Source: Phallus indusiatus
Taxonomy: Eukaryota > Basidiomycota > Agaricomycetes > Phallales > Phallaceae
DNA length: 64,000 nt
Reading direction: 5' to 3'
Assembly (NCBI GenBank): GCA_027605045.1
Contig: JAQFWX010000011.1
Coordinates: 1 to 64,000 of the forward strand
Below the pieces are notes generated by a model that made no database searches, had not been told where the DNA came from, and saw nothing but the letters and a program-made list of their open reading frames with translations. Positions 45,312-56,158 of this stretch are shown here, piece by piece. A program made the position numbers and the translations under genes. Position 1 is the first letter of the stretch. Every line of letters starts with the position of its first letter.

Positions 45312-47320
45312 TCTGGTGGACGCCGTTCTTATCCTCCCTCTTTTCGTCGTGCCTTTATCGTGTTGTATGATATAAACAAGATTGTAAGTTGCCCTCTTCC
45401 CACTCCATAAGCTCAGCACGTTCTGACATTACACCTTTATTAGACTTGTCAAATCTGTACAATAGAACATAAACGCACCCTTTATGCGCCTTCTGGATAC
45501 TCCTTTACGCCCGACGCACCAACGCTATCGTTCGCTGATCAAACTACGAACAAACAACAACGCATTGGTTGATCGTCGTTACCTAAGCCGACAAGCCCTT
45601 CCCTTCCAGAACTCCCACTCAACTACACCTACATCGTCGAACATCGAAAATGTACAATATGCATCTCAAGCCAAGTAATCGCAACGAACCAAATACCACC
45701 TTGTTTATTTATGACCATTATTCAGACTGCGGACTTTTTTCTCCTCCCCATCCACACATCCTTATCACGCTTTCCACGTCACCAACTCTAATCACTTGGT
45801 AACCCGACTTCTCACACCGTCGAAGATACCCTCTCCCCTTTCGACACCACACCCAACCCGCGAACAAGCTCCTCATCCTTTGATATCCGCATCTTATATT
45901 CTTTTCTTCCTATAATCTCTTACTGCTATATTATGCGATATATATGTACCATCACGATCGTTTGAGAAACAAATAAAAAAAAACGGACTTAAATCTCATG
46001 CGGAGCGGTCTGGTCTGAAGAAGGAAAGAAAGCAAGCTATCATACGGTCGTCGTTCTCCCTAAGTCTCGGTACTGGAGCACATTGATAACGTATTTGAGA
46101 TTTCTCTTTTGATTTGAGTTAAATGGGTTTATAACGCTTGTTGTCCTTCTAGGTCGACCTTGCCTTGCCTGTTTGTATTAAGATCCATCGGATTTAGTGC
46201 ATGTTTCTCGCCGTAGTCCTAATGGATCTTGATGCCACCTTCGGCCGCCCCGCAATCCCATCCTTCAAGTGAAGAAACGACGACGACGAGACCGAGGAAC
46301 AACCACGTACTATTTAATCTTCATCCAAACTATTTATCATACGCATCAACATCACACTTCTCTCTTTTCAACAACACTCGCATTCGTTCAAACTCTCTCT
46401 CTACTCACATCGCATCAACATCAACATCAACATCATCACACTCATTTTCTTTTCTCAACTCAATGTATCTCTTATGTGTATGTCAAAACCTCGCTCAAAA
46501 CCTTATTACAACGTTTCTAATCTCTAATCAGATGAAACTCAAATACCGCACATTCTCCTCAAGGCTGAAAATCACCCAATCAACCAACCCAGATCGTCAA
46601 CTTGAAGATCCGCGTATCTGCGGCTTCTTGCGACGTATATACCCCCACCTTCTTTCGCTTTGGTCTCAACACCATCGCAACTCGAGAAGAACATGCGGTA
46701 TATTGAATATATATCAAATCTAAGGACGTTTGCTTATTCTATCTCAACCTTTTACATCTGTATTCATTCACCATCATCATCCTCATCGTGCTTCTTCTTT
46801 ACGACCTCGATACCCATCATCACCACACGCCGATCATACAATACATTTATACCACGCCATACATACATTTTCTTTTCTTTTCTTTCCTTCAGACATCTTT
46901 TTCAGCCACGTCGCCACGTCGTTACGTGCGCGGTTTGTCCGCCATTTACCTTCCTTTTTGTCTCGACTTTTTCTTTCTTTCTCATCATCATCCAGGGCCG
47001 ATGATTATTGACAAACCCATTCAACCCTTCCTTTCATTTCCTTCCTTTCATTCCATTCTTTTTTTTACGTTTTATACGTTTTATCCGTTCACTCCTTTTT
47101 TTCCCCATTCATTCCACCCCTTTTTGTCGAATACGTCTGGTTTACGAATTCAAACACTCGCATCATTCCTTCAACATCTTTTTTCTTTTTCCTTGTCCTT
47201 TTTTTTTCTCCAAGCACACGCTTCTGCTTCTGCTTCCCACATTTCAAGTTTAAGTTCAGTGAACTCCGAAGCTATTTCCATTCAATAAATTCTTTTTTTC
47301 TCCCTCAATCAAGGTGTAAT
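45312..47320. other. Pyrimidine-rich tract without a supported gene
   Basis: From about 45330, and most strongly 46230-47280, the plus strand is dominated by C and T. There are runs such as TTCTTTTCTTTTCTTTCCTTC and CATCAACATCAACATCAACA. Long overlapping frames in two or three phases on the same strand (up to 166 codons, rich in Ser, Phe, His, Thr) are explained by the scarcity of purines and hence stop codons. Such strand bias is typical of long 5' leaders or untranslated RNA, but no downstream coding region was found before 51 kb. Confidence 0.5.
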
Positions 47321-50300
47321 AAATGAATGGATGGATGCAATGCAAATCAACAAGAAGAAGGGTGCCCATTTGCCGCGGCGCGTGTCAGCATTGGATATCA
47401 ACCAGAAATGAAAAAGATCTTCCTCTTCGCTCTTCCTCAAACGTTCTTTTTTATTTCAATTGACTGTGAGAGAGATGGGAAAAGTGAGTGCCAGAATATC
47501 CAAAATATGGAACTGATCTGAATAAGTATCATGGTTGTGCGAAGTACTATCGAAATAATTGTTGAACAACTTGAAACACCAATCCACCCCCTCACTTATT
47601 CCATGTTCCACGTTACTAGGCGGCCCTTAAGAGCTGCGGTTGTACATCGACACATTCGCTTTTCTTCGCCTTCAACATTAGTAATTCAAAGGTAATTAGT
47701 CCGCGTTCTAAGTACGTGGCCTCAAAAAAAACCAATATTAAAATTATAAGCCTTTTACGTCAAAGATATGCACATACCGTGACACTACTTAAATTAACTG
47801 CTTCTTTCCATTGCCTCGCAAAATACGGCCGGACAAAAACGTTCCGAACAAGATCCGAACTATCGCGAGGTTTTCTTTCCTTATTCAAAATCGAATTTGC
47901 AAAAAGAGGACGGGGAGTAACGGGTGTTTTTTTTTTAAAGTCCAAAATAAAGTGAACATTCGTACCTGAGAGATCTACATCATGCGTATTTATCTCACGC
48001 AATACTATGTATGAAGTTCACTAGGTTTCTAACTAAGAAATCGTAGTTCAAGTTGTTGTTAAAAAGTTGCGGGAATAGATTATCGATTAACCGGAGCTGG
48101 CCTTGCAGGAATCGGCTGCATTCGGTTCCAATAAGCGCTCCAAAAGAAAATGACTTCAAGTTGTAATCGTTGCCAACGTTGGCCGCGGTGAACAATCAAA
48201 AGGTTCATTTAACTTGATCATAATAATGAACAGGTCAGATGTCGCTCAGATAAACTCTATACTATTATACTATTTTGTATTCTTCATTATACATATTTCC
48301 TTTTTGTTTCTACTTGGTACTAAATTCTAATACAGCCCCGTCATGATCAATTATGATATTTCAGTGAACCAAGACTTTGGAACGCTCAATATTTTTTTGA
48401 ATAGTACAAGTATTAATTTCTTCCGGATAAACTAAAAGACCGAGTCAATTTGTTGTTTCAGTCAATGACATTCTTTGTATTGAATAGCCCATTCTTGCTC
48501 CAGATTTGGCACGGTGTCTGGCTCGCCTCCCACGCATAATTAGCTAAGGAAATGTCCTTGAGTTGAAAGTGTCTGAGATTCAAAAGTTCATCTGTGTTTC
48601 ATCTGTGTCGGGACCGCATATACCCTTCATACAGACTACAGCGCAGTGTCAGTCTGGGCGTTCTGAGCTGCTTGATGTAACGAGAAGAGTCTGAAACATT
48701 CACTCTTGTTGGAGACGTACTTTGATACATCCGAGCTTTCATTCATGCAGTAACTTCGAAATGAATAGAGTACGTATATTGAACGATCCATTAGATTTGC
48801 TACACACGCAGTTATTCGAGTTCATTCCAAGTTATTCACGTGAAACAATTGCGAATTGCTTGCCGCCGATTATTCCCTCATCCTTAATTGACCAAATTGA
48901 GTCACGCACCTGCATTGTTCTGAAATGATGTCATCAAATAATAAGCTTTCAAGTTCTTTAATAGCCCCTTTTATGCATACTATGTGTTATTCAAATTCAA
49001 AATGGTCTCGAGACCTGTAATTGTATACACCGTCAATAATATATGTCATCTTTTGCATTATGACGTTACGTCAAAACCACTTTATAACAATTGCTTCTTC
49101 ATAAATTACCTCGCAAAAGGTTAGCGGCATTACCCGCGATTGGCGAGGTAATCATTTCTCGTTCCGAACGGATTCCGAACTTTCACGAGTAAGTGTCCGT
49201 AGCTGTCAGTAAGTGTCCTAATTAAAAAAAGGGAAGCTGCGGGATTTTGAGAAATAACAACAACAGAGATGTTGTACATAGTACATAATACATGATAATC
49301 AAATGAAGGCGTGATGTGCCATCTATGGTTCCAAAGACGTTTCACGAGCGCAACCTTGTCATGCGGCTTCATGATCAGAATTCGAAGCCAGTTAACTTCA
49401 ATGATATCTCGCCGTGGCGTTACAAGGTCAAGAGTGTATCACGCCACGCGTCGTGTTTCCTTGCGCTAATTATCTTAAGTATAACATAAATGAAAATGGG
49501 AATAAAGGAACCAGAGTTCGGTTGAAACAGACTTTTAATGATGCTTTGAGGACGTGTACACGTGAAATTAATTCGGATCGTGGCTATTTGAAGAGAGTTT
49601 TAGGAACGTAAATCTAAACGTGGCGCGTAAAACGAGCAAGGACGATAGTTACATCGCGCATGCCATCGAAAGAACTTGAAATTCCCTTCCCTCACTCTAG
49701 AAGTTCGTATTATTCACACACATATAAATTATGACAGTCAAAGCTGGTTATTCAATAGTTATCTGAAGGAATGCTGATTCTTGTCAGATAAGAACTTGCC
49801 CTCACATTCTTGTTCCCACACAACCCCTGGGAGTTTTTCAGTTCTGATAAAATATGTATGTATGCCGTCGAAGCCTGGCAGACGTGGTTAGACAGATCTA
49901 TATTTTGATGAATACTCATACTTGTAGTGTAGACTAGTGTAGACTATTTTCGTAGTGCGCGGTACGTGGCATATAGACACCGTGGACGTACACATCTACC
50001 AGAGCTAATTAAACGAGGACCTCCAAGGTCCGTTCCTCGGAATAAAGACAGCGACCAAATGACACCTTGACTAATTGAAAGTGACGACCATGTTCACATG
50101 CACAGATCGCGGCGTCGATCCGGAAAACCCCTTAATAAAAAGTCACCGGTCAAAGATCGAGAAAAAGATTTACGTTTTGAAAGATGCTGGATCAAACTCA
50201 CGTGAAGCATTTTCTAAACAGGGAGGTGAGTGGCTTGAGAAAATGCCAAGGGTAAGGGAAAGAGACAGATCTGAGCCTTATTCGAAGATGATGACCAAAG

Positions 50301-51829
50301 GATAAGCGCTTACGTGCACTTTCAATGGCCCAACGGAAGGATATTCCAAAGGGGAAAGAAATAATATCGAAGGTGCTGGAGGTTTGTAATAGAAAAAAGG
50401 TGGTGGTGGTTGCGGTCGTAGGGTAACGGGCCGGTGCACTGGCATATGGTCTATTGAGCTCCGTTCAACGCTACAATACACTTCATTTCATTTCACACTT
50501 TGTTTTTTTTTTTGAAACGCTGTATTTTTTGTCTTCATCGGAGGCTTATCGCGAAGTCGGGGGATAACGCCTTTGGTGCCTAGCCATTAACTACCTCCAG
50601 CAAGTAGCAACCCGTGCCTTTATGTTGACATGTGAAAGGGTCTAGAAACGAAATCAGTTGAGTAACATTGCTGATTATAGAATTGATATCACCGGTAATA
50701 GTTTAGGATCTAGATCTGCTACATCTGCCAGATAACAGGAAGAAAATGACGCTGAGGGCGCAGCTGATGGCACACTGTATAATAAGAGAAAATTAAAATC
50801 AGAAAGTGAAAGATCTAGATTGTTATTGTTAGGTTAGACTTGAAAAAAAAACTGGCTGAGAGTGAAAAAGGAAATTGTTATCGCACGATAGGTTTACTAC
50901 GACCAGGTCCTGAGATTCTAATTGTAACGGAGTAATAATTCACTCCTATATACGGGAATTTGAATGATTTACCAGTCAAGCCGTGTTCTTGTTTACTTGT
51001 CAAGCTTCGAACCTAGAGAGGCTATGCCTTTTTGTTGGTCCTGATTGGATCCCAGAAGACAATAAAGAGGTGCCGAAATGGGAAATCAAACCGCTGTGTA
51101 AACGCCAGTGCGTCGTAAAGCCAAATGAGAATTTCCATATTGAATAGAATAAGCCAGTTGGTAGATCAGTGATTTGATGAGAGCTTTGGGAAAATGATCT
51201 TTTTCTTGTTCCTTTCCAGTCCGTTATGATCCATGGGCTGTACGTCGCTACTTGGGGCAGTATGTCGTATTGTGATGCTTTTTAGTTTGGAATTGTTGTC
51301 TAGGGATATGATATTGCAGCTCAGCATAGCACAGCATTTGGTCATTTGCAGCTCTCAAAAGCACGTTCTTCCGATGTATCACGAATTGGACGTCGTTGCC
51401 TGGCATACTGTTAGTCACGGTATTCATACGTACGATGGGCGTGGGTAGTATCAATCTTGTTACATATATACAGCAACATTTTCTCTAAAGATCAATACCC
51501 GAATGAAAGGAAATGAAAAGTTCGTATCTTAACGGCCTTGGACTCTTTTGAAAAAAGGGTTCGAAAATCGGTGCCCCGCTTAACATTGCCACTAGAAATG
51601 GTTCTCCTGGTAAGTTGGCACTGGCACCTATCAATGTATCAGTCATTTAACTCCAGATTCTAGGATATTGATGTGAACATTACCATTCATCCTTTGAAAA
51701 CGCTGAGAATGCAACTGCGCCAAACCCAACGGTTTTTTCGTCTGCTTGTTCACTCAGGATGACGAGATGTGTCACATGTCACATTTTGTGCGTCTGTAAT
51801 CTAAATTTAGACACACGTAGCGAAGCGTG
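47321..51829. other. Gene-poor interval; no supported gene
   Basis: Only short frames without family resemblance occur. Two short stretches resemble each other. 47815-47872 has CGTTCCGAACAAGATCCGAA and ends GCGAGG. The stretch near 49135-49190 has CGTTCCGAACGGATTCCGAA. They suggest remnants of one small dispersed repeat. No RNA gene was recognised. Confidence 0.45.
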
Positions 51830-52030
51830 GGAAGCTCTCTTCCAAGTCCCGCGCGCTGTACTGGTCGAAAGCACACAAAGGTTGATGACATGACTTATCC
51901 GTTTCTTAAGAGCTCTTGATACTCTCAAGGACCAAGCAAGAGATGCTCATGGGATGTCACGTCCTGTATTTGTCAGCCGTCTGCCAAAATCAAAGTCAAT
52001 GGACGAACTTGTACGTTTTCAAACTTGGTT
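51830..52030 (+). pseudogene. Duplicated first exon of the STK16/ENV7-like kinase
   Basis: The stretch repeats 54070-54260, beginning with GTCCCGCGCGCTGTACTGG and running through the start codon, the first exon and into intron 1. An extra base after the start shifts the frame, so the reading stops soon after the equivalents of YPFLKSS, whereas later codons for SRLPKSKSMDEL-type sequence remain alignable as DNA. None of the catalytic exons follow. It is a partial, non-functional duplication of the promoter-proximal part of the kinase 2 kb downstream. Confidence 0.8.
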
Positions 52031-52799
52031 CTTCAATTTTTGTTATCTATTAAAGTGACGAGTTGGTGATAGTGAACACACCTCCTGCTTGAAGTGGTAT
52101 AAAAATTTATGTGATGTATTCGCCGGTTAAATCAGCTTTGTATGCATAGATAAATAATACAGATTGATTTGAATTATGTTCAAGTGTAAGTTAATTGTTG
52201 AAGGCTTGTCCAATCATGTCGACAAAGTTGAGAGGAGTTGAGGACACAATAAATAAAGTAGATTTAGCGATGAATTGCTAAATAGATAGTCGCAGTATAT
52301 CTAGAACAGAGTTTAAAAGCTGAGAAGGTGTCCGAGAACGTTGGTCAAGATAGTAATACCCTTTTCTGTATTTTTTTTGACAGCAGTCAAAAAACTGTTC
52401 ATCTGACCTGGGACGATAGAATAGCATATATCATGTATAATTTCCAATTATTATTGTATACACTCTTAATGAAAGTTCTAGCTACTATATTCAGCTATAT
52501 TCACAAATATTTTTCATAATCTTATTGAATTTATTGAACAGGCTGTTACAATTCGTGCGCAAACGAGCGTAGCACGTGAACACTTCTAAGTTACTGTACA
52601 TCGTTTAACTCAATCACAATTTGGTGGTCAACATGGGGGGAAAAGCGTCAAAACGAAACGCTTAGGAAATTTTTAGGAAATAAAGGAAAAGCGTGCGACA
52701 AAAGTAATTTGAGGAGCAAAAAAAGAACATTGAGGCGCCAAAGAGAAAGATTACATGGCGTAATTTATAGAAATAAGACAAAAAAAAAAGACAAAATTA
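52031..52799. other. AT-rich spacer; nothing recognised
   Basis: The interval follows the duplicated kinase exon. Small frames only, with poly-A-like runs near 52690-52790. Confidence 0.5.
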
Positions 52800-53517
52800 G
52801 GTAGCTAAGAACGTTGGAATGTCATCCCAATATAGGCTTGCACCTGGGAACTTTTGGCAAACAAGCTCCCAAACCCATTCAAAGACAGTTGAGTAGGTGA
52901 TAGTGGATCCATCGGTCCCCTCGTTTGTCCCGCCGGTGAGCAATCAAATGAACTTACCCTTGGGGGAGACAACGATGGCCTCAGAATCACCTCTCATGGA
53001 AAAGGTGCCAAGCTCATCATCTCATGAGGGAGAATGTTGGATTTTATTAGTTCGGGCTCTATATAAGTACAATATATATTACATAAGTGAGTATTTGTCC
53101 TCCACCCATATTCGTGAATTTTTTCTTATACAACTGGACTACGCAAAGGTCGCGAGTATACTGACGAGGAGCAACACCGACACCGATTAGGGGTGCCCAG
53201 ACAATGTGTCCAATGATGCGTTGCGTGATTTCGCTCCACCACTTCTTAATGTTCACAAAGAAGGACTTGAGTGCGTCAATCTTGATGTATAACCTGTCGC
53301 GCTCGGCCACATAGTTGTTGAGGTCGATTCCATCCTGCACTTTGGATCTGAGCGTCCGGATCTTTTTCTCCATAGCTTCGACGCTTTCAATTAGTGTTTC
53401 GATATGCGCCTTGATGGAGGCCAGGTAATTCGCGAAGGCAGGTTTGCCCATCAAAACGACCTGCTTCTTCGGCGCAGAGGCTGAAGGACTTGTTATCAGA
53501 GGAATAGCTGAGTTCAT
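52800..53517 (-). pseudogene. Decayed agaricomycete peptidase-like protein (coiled coil plus trypsin-like remnant)
   Basis: The frame starting near 53517 (MNSAIPLITSPSASAPKK) has a helical, coiled-coil-like stretch (ETLIESVEAMEKKIRTLRSK) and then IGHIVWAPLIGVGVAPRQYT and LCVVQLYKKKF. Agaricomycete genomes carry a family with this 'GHVVWAPPI...APH.YT.D' core followed by a trypsin-fold-like C-terminus. Here the middle is missing. Further along, the end is recognisable as MRGDSEAIVVSPKGKFI, a TGA in place of one residue, then LLTGGTNEGTDGSTITYST and QKFPGASLYWDD. The GDSG-like catalytic motif is altered to GDSE. Internal deletion, a frameshift near 53000 and the in-frame TGA make it a pseudogene. 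Family knowledge is from memory of similar proteins and unverified. Confidence 0.6.
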
Positions 53518-53534
53518 CCAATATTGGTTGTATT

Positions 53535-53760
53535 TGAACTCCCAACTACTAGCTAGTATAAAAGTTGAAATTGAAGCGACAACTCGCCGAGGACACACCT
53601 TCAATCTCTTTCTCCCAAAATGTGAGTTTGTTTACCCGCCATAGATATCCTTAATATTGCGTCTAATGAAGCTTTATCATACTAGACCACATGCCTGTCC
53701 GAGCGCGCTTTACACCCGTCTTCCCCTCAACCGCCCCCAACGTCAACGGTTCAGAACCCA
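53535..53760 (+). repeat. Left arm of a ~230-270-bp inverted repeat (partner 63647-63919)
   Basis: This segment, from GAACTCCCAACTACTAGC to GGTTCAGAACCCA, is repeated in reverse orientation at 63647-63919. The 120 bases nearest the coding part (53641-53760) differ at only about eight positions. Both arms contain TAGTATAAAAGTTGAAATTG, a TATA-like promoter, and the start of the small Z frame. Confidence 0.8.
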
Positions 53761-53795
53761 ACGAGCGTGTTCCGCTAAGTGAAGAATACGAGTAG
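53691..53795 (+). CDS. Z-family small frame (34 codons), probably a first coding exon
   Basis: A TATA-like TAGTATAAAAG lies near 53555. A likely leader intron runs from GTGAGT at 53623 to TACTAG at 53685. ATG 53691 then opens MPVRARFTPVFPSTAPNVNG and stops at 53795. The inverted copy at 63714 reads MPIRGRFTPVFPSTAPNVNG before diverging. The Pro-rich opening resembles first exons of DUF6535-type proteins, and a DUF6535 remnant lies downstream of the other copy. Whether this frame continues by splicing or is a standalone peptide is unclear. Confidence 0.35.
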   Translation: MPVRARFTPVFPSTAPNVNGSEPNERVPLSEEYE

Positions 53796-54117
53796 ATTAG
53801 TACAGGAGAAGAGCAACGAAATGCGAGAAGAATAAATTCACCGTCAGACCCTGAATTTTTGGTTACATGTGGAGGGGACATAATTCTATGGATGAGTTTT
53901 TTAAAACAAGCAAAGAGTTGATAGAGCGAGTTGTAGTTCACGACGCATATATATACTCATGCATCACATAAGCCCATTCGTTATTCGTTACGCGTTACGT
54001 AAGACAGGCATCCGTTTCTCGCGCGGCTGGCTCTAAGCCTTTGAACGTGTGAACTTACAGGTTCAGCGGCCCCAGTCCCGCGCGCTGTACTGGCCAAAGT
54101 ACCCAAAGGTTGATGAC

Positions 54118-55932
54118 ATGTCTTCTCCGTTTCTAAGAGCTCTTGATACCCTCAAAGACCAAGCAAAAGATGCGCTCTGGGCTGTCACATCCTGCATTTG
54201 TCAGCCGTCTGCCAAAATCAAAATCAATGGACGGACTTGTGCGTTTGCAAACTTGCCTTTTTTCTTTCGTTATCTACAGTCGAAACGGTATTAATATTAT
54301 ATTGTCTACTCGCACGCAGTTAAGATTATTAAAGTTCTCGGTGAAGGAGGCTTTTCTTTTGTATACCTAGCCCAAGATGAAACCAGTGGAGTGAGTCCAA
54401 TTTCTCTCCAGATCTTGGATGTATAGTGTCTGATTGCGATGTTTTGGCTGACAGAGACAATTCGCGTTGAAAAAGATACGTTGTCCGACAGGTTCAGACG
54501 CTGTAAATGAAGCTATGAAAGAAGTAGCTGCGTATAGGCGGTTTAGGTTAGTATGGCTGACTTACTTCAAAACTTTCCTAATCTATTGAATCCTCAGACA
54601 CCCAAATATCATTCGAATATTGGTACGTGGTTTTCGGGAAGAAACAGCGATAAATTCCTGTCTGATTGATTCTCTTTAGGATTCAGCCGTTGTGCAAGAT
54701 AGAGATGGTGACGGAAAAGTAGTATATTTATTCTTACCATTATACAAGGTATCACCAACCCACAATTATAATCTCATTTAGCTCATATCATAACAGCGCG
54801 GCAATCTTCAAGATGCAATCAATCACAACCTAGTCAACGGTATACATTTCCCAGAACGGGAAATGGTCCGTCTGTTCCTCGGAACATGTGAGGCCGTTCG
54901 CGCAATGCACACATACCGTGCGCCCATAGCTCCTGCACCTCTCAATGGCGAACCGAGAGGCAGCACCCCAGCGCCGCCGTCAATATCGGAACGGAGCGCG
55001 CTTACCCATCAAGAAGACGATCACGATGACCAGTCTTTGCCTCAGCCTGAAGGCGACGCGGAGGGAGGATATTCGTACGACGGCGCGAGTATTCCGTTGG
55101 TGATGAAGCACCGAGCTGAACACGGAGAGGAGATATTTGATGGAGATGCAGAATTGGAACGTCTTCGGACAGATGAACCTCCTCAGGAGAATGGGAAAAC
55201 TGAGATTGTTCCATATGCTCACCGTGATATCAAACCTGCGTATGAGTCGTTTTATTTCATTTTTCATTGTGTTGTCTTACGTTTGTCCTTTGTTTCTCCC
55301 AGGAATGTCATGCTTTCAGATGAGGGCCAACCTATCCTTATGGACTTTGGGAGCACGGTCAAAGCAAGAATCAACATTGAAAATCGGTCGCAAGCCCTAG
55401 CGCAGCAGGTATGTTTCATTTTATATAAATGGTTTCTTTTTTCATAATTATTCCTATAAAGGACCTTGCCGCCGAACAAAGTACAATGCCATATCGTGCT
55501 CCCGAACTGTTCGACGTCAAAACCGGTATTATTCTGGATGAAAAGGTCGACATATGGGTACGAAACACAGAACAAAACATACCTCCCTTTATAGCTAACG
55601 CTAACGGCATTCCCTTCGTTTAGTCATTAGGGTGCACACTTTACGCCTTAGCATATTCTCATTCTCCATTCGAAACTACACAAACAACTGAACAAGGAGG
55701 ATCAATAGCAATGTCCGTTTTGAACGGTGCATACAAACATCCTGCAAATGCTTCTTCGATATATTCAGAAGGCCTTCGCAATCTTATCGATTTCATGCTC
55801 AAAGTCAATCCCAGTGATCGGCCGGATATCCACCAGGTATGTTCAACCCTTGCGATATCTGTCAGGTTTTTGTTCTAAAGATTGCCGTAGGTTATAGAAA
55901 AGACTCGGGTTGTATTACAGAGTCTTTCATGA
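54118..55932 (+). CDS. ENV7: STK16/ENV7-like (NAK family) serine/threonine kinase
   Basis: Multi-exon gene starting at 54118 (MSSPFLRALDTLKDQAKD). The N-terminal CICQP cysteines match the palmitoylated N-terminus of human STK16 and yeast Env7, kinases of Golgi or vacuolar membranes. Kinase landmarks in order are LGEGGFSFVYLA (glycine loop), FALKKIR (ATP lysine), HPNIIRIL, LFLPLYKRGNLQDAI and HRDIKPANVML (catalytic loop, across an intron). MDFGS (DFG) and MPYRAPELF (activation segment end), with VDIWSLGCTLYAL, follow. An acidic insert of about 90 residues (about 54925-55210) lies between helix E and the catalytic loop, as in fungal Env7-type kinases. The last exon ends VVLQSLS at 55932. All introns restore the frame. 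A stray duplicate of its first exon lies at 51830-52030. Confidence 0.93.
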
Positions 55933-56158
55933 TACATATGCCTATATTTAAAATGTAACTATATTCCTTTATTGTTGGTTTAATTTATCTGGACTATTGC
56001 TATCCTTTACCCATTGTCGGTTGACGTCCTATGAAGTTAACTGTCGCCTCTTATTTATGAGTTTAACGTCGAGAACTATCATAACAAGGTATGTATGGTA
56101 AAAATACAATCGTGATGCGCGACCAATAAATACAAATCATCTCATCCGAGAAGATTTC

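Noticed and set aside
46229..47288. Several long Ser/Phe/His-rich frames as a gene
   Set aside because: They overlap in multiple phases of one purine-poor strand, as composition alone would produce.
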